From assembly GCA_031273565.1 (NCBI GenBank), contig JAISRR010000198.1, positions 1 to 39,750 on the forward strand: 39,750 bases of DNA, given 5' to 3'. Within the stretch, counting starts at the first letter, position 1, and the number at the start of each line of letters is the position of its first letter. Position numbers and translations under genes: made by a program. Positions 7,663 through 16,055 of this stretch are shown one piece after another. Origin of the DNA: Zoogloeaceae bacterium (GTDB lineage: Bacteria; Pseudomonadota; Gammaproteobacteria; Burkholderiales; Rhodocyclaceae). The notes under the pieces were generated by a model. The model ran no database searches. It saw only the letters and a program-made list of their open reading frames with translations, and was not told the DNA's origin.

Positions 7663-8661
7663 ATGTGTCATTTTTTCAAATCAAGTCTGGCGATACTGGG
7701 TCTTGTCGGCCTGCTTTTCACGCTTTCCGCGCAGGCGCAGGAAGCGAAACGGGAAATCAATTTCGGCATTATTTCCACGGAAACCTCGCAAAATCTGCGT
7801 ACCATATGGGAGCCTTTTCTCGCGGACATGAGCCGCAAAACGGGTTTTGAGGTCAAGGCGTTTTTCGCTTCCGATTATGCCGGAATCGTACAGGGGATTC
7901 GCTTCAATAAAGTAGACATCGCCTGGATGGGCAATAAATCGGCCATGGAGGCGGTGGATCGCGCTGGCGCGGAAGTTATCGCGCAAACGGTCGCCGCCAA
8001 CGGGGACGATGGTTACTGGAGCGTGCTGCTCGCGCACAGGGATAGCCCCTACAATTCCGTGCAGGATGTGCTGAAGCACGCCAAAGATATCAGCTTTGGC
8101 AATGGCGACCCGAATTCGACTTCCGGTTTTCTCGTGCCCGGCTATTATGTGTTCGCGCAGAACGGCGTAGACCCCAAGCAGATTTTTAAACGTTCCTTGA
8201 ATGGCGGTCATGAAATCAATGCCCTGGCGGTTGCCAATCGGCAGCTCGATGTTGCGACCTGTAATACAGAAACCCTGGAGCGCCTGAAAGTTACCGCGCC
8301 CGAAAAACTTCAGCAATTGAAAGTCATCTGGAAATCGCCGCTGATTCCTTCCGATCCCATCGTAATGCGGAAGAATCTTGACGCAAAAACCCAAAAAATC
8401 CTGAAGGATTTTCTTTTCGCTTATGGAAAAACCGCCGGGGAAAAGAAAATACTGACCGCCCTGCAATGGGCGCCCTTCAAGGTTTCCAATGACGACCAGC
8501 TTTTGCCGATCCGACAGCTTGAGCTTTTCAAGCAACAGGCGGTTGTCAAGGCGGATGAACACCTGTCGGAAACAGAAAAACAGACCCGCCTCAAAAACAT
8601 TGCAGACGAGTTGGCCAAACTCGACCGTCGCATGAAAGCGCTGGAATTGTCCCGGAAATGA
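7663..8661 (+). CDS. phnD: Phosphonate ABC transporter, periplasmic binding protein
   Basis: Captures phosphonates (for example 2-aminoethylphosphonate) in the periplasm and delivers them to PhnE/PhnC. ATG 7663 has a perfect AAGGAG at 7651-7656; the upstream in-frame ATG at 7648 is less likely. The 332-residue product begins with a Sec signal peptide (hydrophobic [13 protein letters not shown], cleavage probably after AQA). The mature part shows PhnD features: [15 protein letters not shown], the [22 protein letters not shown] segment and [20 protein letters not shown]. The stop overlaps the phnE start (ATGA). Confidence 0.96.
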   Translation: MCHFFKSSLAILGLVGLLFTLSAQAQEAKREINFGIISTETSQNLRTIWEPFLADMSRKTGFEVKAFFASDYAGIVQGIRFNKVDIAWMGNKSAMEAVDRAGAEVIAQTVAANGDDGYWSVLLAHRDSPYNSVQDVLKHAKDISFGNGDPNSTSGFLVPGYYVFAQNGVDPKQIFKRSLNGGHEINALAVANRQLDVATCNTETLERLKVTAPEKLQQLKVIWKSPLIPSDPIVMRKNLDAKTQKILKDFLFAYGKTAGEKKILTALQWAPFKVSNDDQLLPIRQLELFKQQAVVKADEHLSETEKQTRLKNIADELAKLDRRMKALELSRK

Positions 8662-9479
8662 CCGGGCAAAACAACGACAGGGCTGCACACGAGGTCAGCG
8701 ATGGCAAACGTGGAGAGCTTCCGGAAAAACCTGGCTGGCTCAAGTTGTTTTACTGGGGGATTTTTGCCGCGTTGTTGGCATGGTCATGGCAGGGCGCGGA
8801 AATGGCGCCGGGGCAACTGATCCGCGACGCGGGCAACATGGCGACCCTGGTGCGGGATTTTTTCCCGCCGGACCTCAGTCCGTGGCGACTCTACCTGAAA
8901 GAAATGCTGGTTACGCTCTATATCGCCATCTGGGGCACATTGCTGGCGATCATCTGCGCGATTCCGCTGGGCTTGTTGAGCGCCGAGAACATCGCGCCGT
9001 GGTGGATACGGCATCCGGTGCGCCGCCTGATGGACGCCTTGCGTTCCATCAACGAAATGGTGTTCGCCATGATTTTCGTCGCTGCTGTCGGTCTGGGGCC
9101 GTTTCCCGGAGTGTTGGCGTTGTTTGTCCATACGACCGGCGTACTGGCCAAGCTTTTTGCCGAAGCGGTGGAAACCATCGACCCCGGCCCGGTGGAAGGG
9201 GTGCGCGCGACCGGGGCCAGCACCTTGCAGGAGATTGTTTTTGGCGTCATTCCACAAGTCGTGCCGCTGTGGATTTCCTATTCGCTGTACCGTTTTGAAT
9301 CGAATGTCCGTTCAGCCACGGTCGTTGGCATGGTCGGCGCGGGCGGCATTGGCGTCATCTTGTGGGAATCGGTGCGCGGTTTCCAGTTTTCGCAGACCTG
9401 TACCGTGATGATCTTCATCATCATTACCGTCAGCCTTCTGGATGTGGCCTCACAAGCCTTGAGAAGGCGATTCATCTGA
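8658..9479 (+). CDS. phnE: Phosphonate ABC transporter, permease
   Basis: Inner-membrane channel of the phosphonate importer. The 273-residue product begins in a 4-bp ATGA overlap with phnD. It has a charged cytoplasmic N-terminus, a first membrane segment (about residues 29-45), and then a binding-protein-dependent transport domain with several helices. The EAA loop that docks on PhnC is [21 protein letters not shown] (split around residues 180-200). [14 protein letters not shown] near the C-terminus is typical of PhnE. Only one permease gene is present; some organisms have two. Confidence 0.95.
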   Translation: MTGQNNDRAAHEVSDGKRGELPEKPGWLKLFYWGIFAALLAWSWQGAEMAPGQLIRDAGNMATLVRDFFPPDLSPWRLYLKEMLVTLYIAIWGTLLAIICAIPLGLLSAENIAPWWIRHPVRRLMDALRSINEMVFAMIFVAAVGLGPFPGVLALFVHTTGVLAKLFAEAVETIDPGPVEGVRATGASTLQEIVFGVIPQVVPLWISYSLYRFESNVRSATVVGMVGAGGIGVILWESVRGFQFSQTCTVMIFIIITVSLLDVASQALRRRFI

Positions 9480-9487
9480 TTATACGC

Positions 9488-9967
9488 ATGCAGACAAACC
9501 TCAATCACACAAGCGCCAGCCCGGAAATCCGGGCACGGCAGCAATGGATGTATACCCTGGCGCACGCGGAGATTGCCGATCTCGTTTTTTTCGAATCGCA
9601 ATTGAAAGCAAGCCCCTATCAACTCATCCGTCCGCCGGAAACCGGCATGGCGCTGGTGCGGGGACGCATGGGCGCGACCGGCGCGCCGTTCAACCTGGGC
9701 GAAATGACCGTGACGCGCTGTGTGGTCAGAAACAGCGAAGCCTGTACGGGTTACAGCTACATCGCTGGACGCGATAAAAAACACGCCGAACTGGCCGCGT
9801 TGGCGGATGCCCATCTGCAAGGCGCAGAGCCTCAGCGCTGGCTCTCCCGGATGATCGAGACCCTCGACGCCAAACGGCGTTCGCGTCAGGCGAAAATGGA
9901 ACAGCAAAACGCCAGCACGCGGGTCGATTTTTTCACCCTGCTGCGAGGAGAAGACCATGCGGCCTGA
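9488..9967 (+). CDS. phnG: C-P lyase core complex subunit PhnG
   Basis: Small subunit of the PhnGHIJ core, which with PhnM forms ribose 1-methylphosphonate-type triphosphate from ATP and phosphonate. The 159-residue product from ATG 9488 matches PhnG: RQQWMYTLAHA near the N-terminus, PPETGMALVRGRMGATGAPFNLGEMTVTRC split over residues 56-85, and GYSYIAGRDKKHAELAALADA. It starts 8 bp after phnE; no strong SD is seen. Its 3' end overlaps phnH by 11 bp, indicating coupled expression of the subunits. Confidence 0.95.
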   Translation: MQTNLNHTSASPEIRARQQWMYTLAHAEIADLVFFESQLKASPYQLIRPPETGMALVRGRMGATGAPFNLGEMTVTRCVVRNSEACTGYSYIAGRDKKHAELAALADAHLQGAEPQRWLSRMIETLDAKRRSRQAKMEQQNASTRVDFFTLLRGEDHAA

Positions 9968-10577
9968 AATTCCTGAACCCCTCCTTGAAGCGGGACTGGA
10001 CAATCCCGTCATGAATTCGCTGCGGGTTTTTCGTGTCGCCCTTAAAGCCATGAGCGAACCCGGCCTTGCAAACCCCCTGACGACAGAACGCGCCATCGCC
10101 TCACTCGCGCCCGCGACGTACATGCTGTTGTTGAGCCTGCTGGACGCGAACACGCCCCTGTGGATTTCGCCCCGGCTGGATCACCCGGCGTTACGCGCCA
10201 ATCTGGTTTTTCACTGCAATTGTCCGATTGTGGCGCGCCGCCACGCGGCGGCCTTTGCCGTGCTCGACCCCGCAGAAGCCTGCGATCTTCAGGAATTTAC
10301 CGTAGGCGAAGCCAGAAGGCCGGATTTATCCTGCACCCTGATTATCCAGTTGCCCGATCTGGGCAGCGGCACACCAATGCGCTGGAGCGGCGCGGGCATT
10401 TTGCGCGAACGGCAGGTTTCTTTACCGCTCGCCGAAAGCTTCTGGGCGGCCAGAGCGGCGCGCAACGCCTTCCCGCTCGGACTGGACATTTTTTTCACCG
10501 CCGGACAAAACCTGATGGGATGCCCGCGCACGACGCGAACAACGAACGCCGGCATCCACGCTTCGCCCCTATTTTAA
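9957..10577 (+). CDS. phnH: C-P lyase core complex subunit PhnH
   Basis: PhnGHIJ subunit with a PLP-transferase-like fold. The product is 206 residues. PhnH landmarks are FRVALKAMSEPG near the N-terminus, LDANTPLWISP, FHCNCPIV, the glycine/serine segment GSGTPMRWSGAGI, and NAFPLGLDIFFTAGQNLMGCPRTTR at the C-terminus (shown here over about 25 positions, with LPRTT-type motif CPRTT). An internal GAGGAGA SD precedes the start inside phnG. It is the last gene of the plus-strand phn operon; its stop is only 10 bp from the stop of the convergent phnP. Confidence 0.95.
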   Translation: MRPEIPEPLLEAGLDNPVMNSLRVFRVALKAMSEPGLANPLTTERAIASLAPATYMLLLSLLDANTPLWISPRLDHPALRANLVFHCNCPIVARRHAAAFAVLDPAEACDLQEFTVGEARRPDLSCTLIIQLPDLGSGTPMRWSGAGILRERQVSLPLAESFWAARAARNAFPLGLDIFFTAGQNLMGCPRTTRTTNAGIHASPLF

Positions 10578-10587
10578 AAACAGCTTC

Positions 10588-11379
10588 TTACCTGTCTGGG
10601 CAGATAATGGACAGCCCGTCTTGCGCGCATGACACGCATGGCGGGAGCGCGTTTTGCGCAGAGGGGGTTTCCAGCCAGGCGTCGAAGGCGTGGCTGATGT
10701 GCGTCAACAGGGTTTTTTCGGGAGAGAGGGCGGTAATGGTTTCCAGGGCGCGCGTCAGATCGTTGTGGTTGCGTGGGGGGGATTCCTGCGGTGGAAAGGT
10801 GCAGTCCAGAATCAGCAGATTCAGCGGGTATTGCCGCAAATACGCTGCGCTTTCAGGCGGCAGGCTGATCGTATCGGTCAGGTAGGCGAACCGACAGGGG
10901 CCGGATTCGATGAGATAGCCGAAGCAGATTCTGGAATGTGTCAGTGGAATGGCGGTGATATGCGCCGTTTCGCCCAGCGGACGGCGTTCGAATGCGGCAA
11001 AGGGGCGGGAAAAATCCAGTGGGCCGTGGTATTTGTAGAGGTCGGCGAAGCCTTCCGGGTCGGCGGGGCCGTATACCGGGAGCGCGGGGCCGACGCCCCA
11101 GCGCAGGCGCAACAAGCCTTCCGCGTGGTCGGCGTGATAGTGCGTCTGGAAAATGCCATCGAGACTGCCGCCGGGAAAACGCTCGGCCAGATCCGGCAGG
11201 CCGCTGTCGATCAGCCAGCGTTGTCCGGCCATTTCCAGCAGGATCGAACAGGGGCCACGGCGATGGTCGGCATTTTGTCGGGCGCGGGCGCAGACGGAAC
11301 AGTTGCAGCCATAAACCGGCGTTTGCGCCGCGTCGCCAGTACCCAGAAAAGTCAGACGCAAGCGGGGTGCTGTGGGCAT
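10588..11379 (-). CDS. phnP: Phosphoribosyl 1,2-cyclic phosphate phosphodiesterase
   Basis: Metallo-beta-lactamase-fold hydrolase opening the cyclic phosphate made by C-P lyase, giving ribose 1,5-bisphosphate. The 263-residue product has the catalytic metal motif THYHADH (H80, H82, D84, H85) and the extra structural zinc site of PhnP, C25-x-C27-x2-C30 in GCNCSVC. LTDT and THISHAFDAWL carry the remaining ligands. ATG 11379 overlaps the stop of the upstream acetyltransferase gene by one base. It is the last gene of the minus-strand phn operon. Confidence 0.95.
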   Translation of the reverse strand: MPTAPRLRLTFLGTGDAAQTPVYGCNCSVCARARQNADHRRGPCSILLEMAGQRWLIDSGLPDLAERFPGGSLDGIFQTHYHADHAEGLLRLRWGVGPALPVYGPADPEGFADLYKYHGPLDFSRPFAAFERRPLGETAHITAIPLTHSRICFGYLIESGPCRFAYLTDTISLPPESAAYLRQYPLNLLILDCTFPPQESPPRNHNDLTRALETITALSPEKTLLTHISHAFDAWLETPSAQNALPPCVSCAQDGLSIICPDR

Positions 11380-11846
11380 CAATCCAGGCGTTTTACGAAG
11401 CGATAATGACTTTGTGCATAGCCTTCGCGTTTATAAAAACGGTGTGCGTCAAGACGGCGGGTGTGGGTCGATAATTCCACGGTGACGGCGCCTGCTTTCC
11501 GGGCGATGGTTTCCATTTTTTGCAAGAGCGCCTGTCCGATTTGTGTGCCACGGCAGCGTGGCGTGATGATCAATTCCTGAATTTCGCCGATCAGCGCGGC
11601 GTGATGCAGGTGCGCTTGCAGGACAAGGCTGATGAACCCGACGATTGTTTCCGGCGCATTCGGTGTCGGGACATGTTCAACGGCAACCCAGTAATGCGTT
11701 CCGGAATCCTCCAGATTGGCAAGGTAGACCCTGCGTAGCGGTTCAGTGTCGAAAACCTGCGCTTCCAGTGCGGAGATGAGCGCGTGAATGGCGTCAAAAT
11801 CGATCGGAACCGCAGGGCGGAAATGAAGATTCACGCACACGCTCAT
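11379..11846 (-). CDS. phnO: Aminoalkylphosphonate N-acetyltransferase PhnO (GNAT)
   Basis: GNAT acetyltransferase of 155 residues. It aligns closely by eye with E. coli PhnO: IRPATxxD-like start (FRPAVPIDFDAIHALI), HLHHAALIGEIQELII, the acetyl-CoA loop RCRGTQIGQALL, and the strongly conserved VELSTHTRRLDAHRFYKREGY. PhnO acetylates 1- or 2-aminoalkylphosphonates, aiding their use or detoxifying aminomethylphosphonate. The ATG at 11846 shares an ATGA overlap with the phnN stop; a TTG at 11864 would add six residues and is less likely. Its position between phnN and phnP is the same as in E. coli. Confidence 0.93.
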   Translation of the reverse strand: MSVCVNLHFRPAVPIDFDAIHALISALEAQVFDTEPLRRVYLANLEDSGTHYWVAVEHVPTPNAPETIVGFISLVLQAHLHHAALIGEIQELIITPRCRGTQIGQALLQKMETIARKAGAVTVELSTHTRRLDAHRFYKREGYAQSHYRFVKRLD

Positions 11847-12478
11847 AACGGATGCCCTTCCCAAAGCGCTTTCGGCAGCGTGTGAGCGGCAGGGAAAGGG
11901 TGTGCCCGTCGGCGGAGCGCAATATCCCGCAAAAGTCGCAGAAAATTAAGGGTCATGTCCAGAATATCGCCTTCATTGTGCAGATATAAACAGTCTCCCG
12001 GTAATCCATCCTGATATTTCAGGGCGCGTTGCATCCGCCGCTCTATTTGTTCGGCATTTTCCCGTCCTCGCGCAACCAGGCGTTTTCTGAGCGTATCGGC
12101 GGATACGGTGAGACAAACGGGGTGCAGCTGTCCGGCGTATTTTTGCCTTGCTTCCGGCAGATATTGGCGCGAACCGTTGACGATGACGAAAAAGCCTTTT
12201 TCCATCCAGGCGTCTATTTCAACGCCCACCGCGTAGGCGTATCCATGAGCGCGCCAGTCGAGCGCAAACAGGCCATATTGCTGGCGCATCCTGAATTCTT
12301 CTTCATGCAGGGGAATATGCTGTTCGGCATCCTGCGGGTTCAGGGGGCGGGTGATGTAGCGACGGGCAATCAGCAGATTTTCGGTGCCGGCGACATGGAT
12401 TTGTCGCAAGGCGGTCAAAAGACTGTCCTTGCCGACGCCCGAAGGCCCGATCAGGTAGATCAAGGCGCCATTACGCAT
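11843..12478 (-). CDS. phnN: Ribose 1,5-bisphosphate phosphokinase
   Basis: Guanylate-kinase-like enzyme that phosphorylates ribose 1,5-bisphosphate to PRPP, the last step of C-P lyase product recovery. The 211-residue product has Walker A GPSGVGKDS (residues 11-19), RRYITRPL (a substrate-binding segment of PhnN), and the FALDWRAHGYAYAV stretch. VNGSRQYLPEA is typical of the family. The start overlaps the phnM stop by one base and the stop overlaps phnO by 4 bp. Confidence 0.95.
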   Translation of the reverse strand: MRNGALIYLIGPSGVGKDSLLTALRQIHVAGTENLLIARRYITRPLNPQDAEQHIPLHEEEFRMRQQYGLFALDWRAHGYAYAVGVEIDAWMEKGFFVIVNGSRQYLPEARQKYAGQLHPVCLTVSADTLRKRLVARGRENAEQIERRMQRALKYQDGLPGDCLYLHNEGDILDMTLNFLRLLRDIALRRRAHPFPAAHTLPKALWEGHPL

Positions 12479-13620
12479 CAGAACACCCGTTCCCCTTGCC
12501 GCCAGATCTGCCGGATGATCGGATGCTTATGATGCATACGCACCTGGATCAGATCGGCGCGCAGGCCGGGTTTGATTTCGCCCCGATCGGAGAGGCCGAC
12601 GGTTTGCGCGGGAATTTTGCTGACCGTGTTGATGGCCCGGGGTAGGGAATAGCCCTCCATTCCGGAAAGCGTCATGGCGGCCTGAAGCAGGCTGGAAGGG
12701 TAATAATCGCTGGAGAGAATGTCGAGTACGCCCTGTGCGGCCAGCGTACTGGCGGAGATGTTGCCGGAGTGGGAGCCGCCACGGATGATATTCGGCGCGC
12801 CCATCATGACCCGAAGTCCTTTCTGGTGCGAGGCGCTGGCCGCTTCCCCGGTCGTCGGGAATTCGGCAATCGCCATGCCCAGGGCGACGGATTCTTCGAC
12901 ATGCGCCTGCGTGGCATCGTCGTGACTGGCCAGTGGCAGTTTGCGAACGGCGCAGTGCGTGGCAATGGCCCGACGCTGGCGGGCGCTGTGCGCCTGGGCG
13001 TTTTTGATCTGGCGCGCCATCAGTTCATCCATTTCTTTGTCATTCAGCGCGTATTTCCCCATGTAATAGGTGCGATATTTGTCGAGATTGACGAACTGGC
13101 GTTGGCCGGGGGAATGATCCATGATGGAGACGAGCGATAGGTGCGGATGGCTGGAGAGGCGTTCAAATACCTCCAGTGTTTCCGGGTGGACAACTTCACA
13201 GCGCAGATGCAGGCGATGTTCCGCGCGCATGAGCTGATGACGTTCGGCGTTTTCGAGGGCTTCCAGCATGGGGGAAAGCTTGACGATCCGGGTGCTGCGC
13301 GGGTTGATGTCGCCGATGGCAACCGCGTCGAAAACGGTGGTGATGCCGGAGGAAATAACCTGCGCGTCGTGGGTGATGGCGGCGGAAAGCGAAGGCCAGT
13401 CGACGCCCGGGCGGGGCGACATATGCCTTTCAAGATTATCGGTATGCAGTTCGATGAGGCCGGGCATCAGGTAGTCGCCGCATAAATCCTGCGCCCCGGG
13501 AAGAACGCTGCGGCGCGTGTCCAGATCGGCGATTTTCCCGTTCTGGATGTGCAACGACCCCACAAATATCTGTTCGGCGGTGACAATGCGGGCGTTATTC
13601 AAAATGAGTTCATTCGACAT
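12478..13620 (-). CDS. phnM: Alpha-D-ribose 1-methylphosphonate 5-triphosphate diphosphatase
   Basis: Amidohydrolase-superfamily enzyme that removes pyrophosphate from the triphosphate intermediate of the C-P lyase route. The 380-residue product starts at ATG 13620 behind AAGGAAG (upstream on the minus strand). Metal-binding segments include the N-terminal GLIELHTDNLERH motif, IMDHSPGQRQF, LASHDDATQAHVEES and the C-terminal LSSDYYPSS. The upstream in-frame ATG at 13647 would lie within the displaced end of phnL. Loss of full-length phnL translation could reduce coupling into this gene. Confidence 0.95.
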   Translation of the reverse strand: MSNELILNNARIVTAEQIFVGSLHIQNGKIADLDTRRSVLPGAQDLCGDYLMPGLIELHTDNLERHMSPRPGVDWPSLSAAITHDAQVISSGITTVFDAVAIGDINPRSTRIVKLSPMLEALENAERHQLMRAEHRLHLRCEVVHPETLEVFERLSSHPHLSLVSIMDHSPGQRQFVNLDKYRTYYMGKYALNDKEMDELMARQIKNAQAHSARQRRAIATHCAVRKLPLASHDDATQAHVEESVALGMAIAEFPTTGEAASASHQKGLRVMMGAPNIIRGGSHSGNISASTLAAQGVLDILSSDYYPSSLLQAAMTLSGMEGYSLPRAINTVSKIPAQTVGLSDRGEIKPGLRADLIQVRMHHKHPIIRQIWRQGERVF

Positions 13621-14332
13621 GCTGTGCTTCCTTTGCTGTTGCGTCATCCATGTTCAAAAACCGGCTGGCCACGGCGTTGCGTGCATGGGGGTCATGAAAA
13701 ATGCCGATGATGGCGCTCACTGCTGTTCTGGCTTATTCGATCAGCGCCAGCACGACCTGACGGTTGGCTTCATCCAGAGAAGCCGTGGGTTCGTCGAGCA
13801 GGAGGACAGGCCAGAACACCATGAAACTGCGCGCGATATTGACGCGCTGTTGCTCGCCGCCGGAAAACGTGCCCGGCGCGAGCGACCACAGCCGTTCGGG
13901 AATATTGAGTCGGGAAAGGAGCGCCTTGGCCTTTGTTGTTGCGGTCGCTTTCGCGTGACCCCGCAAGAGCGCCGGTTCCATGACCACATCGAGCGTCGAC
14001 ACGCGCGGAATGACGCGCAAAAACTGGCTGACATAGCCCAGCGAGTGGCGTCGCACCGCCAGAATTTGCCGGGGCGACGCGCCGACCAGTTCGAGCCAGC
14101 CTTCCGCGCAATCCGCGTGGCGAATACGGATGCTGCCTTGTTGCGCGAGATAATTGCCGTAGAGCATTCTCAGCAGCGTGGATTTGCCTGACCCGGAACG
14201 TCCCGCCAGCACCAGACATTCGCCGGGAGACAGCGCAAAACTCACGTTTTTCAGCACATCCAGCACGGTATCGCGTTGTTGGTGCAGAACAAATTTTTTG
14301 GCAATGCCGGAAACCTTGAGGATCGCGTTCAT
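13610..14332 (-). pseudogene. phnL: phnL, C-P lyase ABC-type protein, interrupted by an in-frame TAA
   Basis: Translation from ATG 14332 gives a clear PhnL: Walker A GRSGSGKST, Q-loop YVSQF, signature FSGGEQQR, Walker B LLLDEP and D-loop SLDEAN. It ends at TAA 13735-13733 after 199 residues (VVLALIE). In the same frame the next codons read ARTAVSAIIGIFHDPHARNA and continue 40 codons to TGA 13612-13610. That restores the conserved C-terminus, including the H-switch histidine in GIFHD, and an 11-bp overlap with the phnM start. The full-length form would be 240 residues. The stop therefore looks like a single-base lesion (GAA or similar to TAA) or a sequencing error. The truncated 199-residue form lacks the H-switch, so ATPase function is doubtful. 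PhnL is needed for C-P lyase activity in E. coli. Confidence 0.85.
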
Positions 14333-14337
14333 GTGCG

Positions 14338-15189
14338 TTACGCCTGTAAAACGGAAGACACCAGTAATTGGGTGTAGGGATGCTGCGGGTCATCCAGAAT
14401 CTGGTCAGTCAGCCCGGATTCGACAACGCGGGAACGGCGCATGACCAGCAGACGATCCGCCAGCAGGCGGGCGACGGCCAGATCGTGCGTCACCAGAATC
14501 ACGGACAGATCCAGTTCGCGCACCAGATTCCTGAGTAAATCCAGAATGCGCGCCTGCACGGAAACATCCAGTCCGCCGGTCGGCTCGTCCATGAACACCA
14601 GCCGGGGGGCGGAAACGAGATTGCGGGCGATTTGCAGGCGTTGCTGCATCCCGCCGGAAAAGGTTTTGGGCGCGTCGTCGATGCGCGCGATGTCAATTTC
14701 CACCTGACGCAGCCAGTCAAGGGCTGCCGCGCGCAACGTGCCGTAATGACGTATCCCCTGCGCCATCAGGCGTTCGCCGATGTTGGCCCCGGCGGAAACC
14801 GACATCCGCAGGCCATCGCGCGGGTTCTGCTCGACAAAGCCCCATTCGGTGCGCAGCAACAGACGGCGACGGATTTCTTCGGCCTGATAGATGTCGAGCC
14901 ATCCTGAATCGTCATTCCGGTAATGAACATGTCCCCGGTCGGGCGGCAGTCGCCCGGAAAGCACGGAAAGCAGCGTCGATTTGCCTGACCCGGATTCACC
15001 CACCAAGCCCAGCACTTCGCCGGGATACAACGTAAACGAAATGTCCTGGCAACCCTTTTCCGCGCCGAACAAACGGGTAACGCCCTCAACTTGCAGCAAG
15101 GGGCATGGCGCGCCGCGATGTTTCGCCTGCGGGAAAATCTGTTCCGCGAGTCCGGGCGCAAGCAGCGGATTTTCAAGCGTGATAGTCAT
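14338..15189 (-). CDS. phnK: C-P lyase complex ABC-type ATPase PhnK
   Basis: ABC ATPase that docks on the PhnGHIJ core. The product is 283 residues from ATG 15189, in ATGA overlap with phnJ. Walker A GESGSGKST, Q-loop VEQNP, signature FSGGMQQR, Walker B LVFMDEP, D-loop GLDVSVQ and H-switch VTHDL are all intact, unlike neighbouring phnL. The dipeptide-transporter-like C-terminus QILDDPQHPYTQLLVSSVL is usual for PhnK. About 25 residues precede the conserved LLQVEGVTR start of the domain, somewhat longer than in E. coli. phnL begins 5 bp after its stop. Confidence 0.95.
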   Translation of the reverse strand: MTITLENPLLAPGLAEQIFPQAKHRGAPCPLLQVEGVTRLFGAEKGCQDISFTLYPGEVLGLVGESGSGKSTLLSVLSGRLPPDRGHVHYRNDDSGWLDIYQAEEIRRRLLLRTEWGFVEQNPRDGLRMSVSAGANIGERLMAQGIRHYGTLRAAALDWLRQVEIDIARIDDAPKTFSGGMQQRLQIARNLVSAPRLVFMDEPTGGLDVSVQARILDLLRNLVRELDLSVILVTHDLAVARLLADRLLVMRRSRVVESGLTDQILDDPQHPYTQLLVSSVLQA

Positions 15190-16055
15190 ACGGATTTCCC
15201 CTTCGCCTGCACGCGCTCCCGGCAATAATCGGTATCGGAACAGACATGCTGGCGGCCTCCCTGGTCGTCCACAATCAATTCGTCGAGATAAGATTCCCGG
15301 CTGCCGCAAATGACGCACGCCTCCTCCCAACGCTGGATTTCAAAGGGATAATCTTCAAAATCAAGACTGACCACTTTGGTGTAAGGCGGCAGCGCGTACA
15401 GGCGTTTTTCGCGTCCCGCGCCGAACAGCATGAGCGCCGGACTCATGTTCAGTTTCGGATTGTCGAAACGGGGAATCGGCGAAGGGTCCATTATGTAGCG
15501 GTCATTGACTTCCACCGGATAGGCGTAGCTGGTGGCAATGCGCCCATGCCGCACGATGTCCTCGTACAACTTGACATGCATGACGCCATAATCCTGGTGC
15601 GCGTGCAGGGTGGCCGTTTCGCTCTCCGAAGGTTCGATAAAGCGCAAAGGTTCGGGGATGGGTACCTGAAACACCATGATCTGCCCGCTTTTCAGCGGGG
15701 TTTCCGGTATCCGGTGGCGCGTCTGGATGATGGTCGCTTCTTCAGTGCGTGTCGTACTGGCGACGCCGGCGGTACGCTCAAAAAAATGCCGTATGGAAAC
15801 GGCGTTGGTGGTGTCGTCCGCCCCCTGGTCGATGACCTTCAACACATCATCCGGGGCGAGAATGGACGCCGTGACCTGTATCCCGCCAGTTCCCCAGCCA
15901 TAAGGCAGAGGCATCTCGCGCCCCCCGAACGGCACCTGAAAACCCGGAATCGCCACCGCTTTCAACAAACCGCGCCGGATCATGCGCTTGCTCTCTTCAT
16001 CCAGATAGGCAAAGTTGTAACCTTCCAGAACAGCGGACGAAAGCGGATTGTTCAT
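15186..16055 (-). CDS. phnJ: C-P lyase catalytic subunit PhnJ (radical SAM)
   Basis: Alpha-D-ribose 1-methylphosphonate 5-phosphate C-P lyase, which cleaves the carbon-phosphorus bond. The product is 289 residues from ATG 16055 (ATGA overlap with phnI). The four cysteines C247-x2-C250-x21-C272-x5-C278 match the spacing of the E. coli cluster and thiyl cysteines (241, 244, 266, 272). The glycine expected to carry the radical is G38 in AVAIPGFQVPFGG. PYGWGTGGIQ and CSDTDYC are also invariant features. A TTG at 16061 would add two residues. Confidence 0.97.
   Translation of the reverse strand: MNNPLSSAVLEGYNFAYLDEESKRMIRRGLLKAVAIPGFQVPFGGREMPLPYGWGTGGIQVTASILAPDDVLKVIDQGADDTTNAVSIRHFFERTAGVASTTRTEEATIIQTRHRIPETPLKSGQIMVFQVPIPEPLRFIEPSESETATLHAHQDYGVMHVKLYEDIVRHGRIATSYAYPVEVNDRYIMDPSPIPRFDNPKLNMSPALMLFGAGREKRLYALPPYTKVVSLDFEDYPFEIQRWEEACVICGSRESYLDELIVDDQGGRQHVCSDTDYCRERVQAKGKSV

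Noticed and set aside
10578-10587. Bidirectional terminator between phnH and phnP
   Set aside because: Only 10 bp of AT-rich sequence without a stem; no intrinsic terminator can be supported there.
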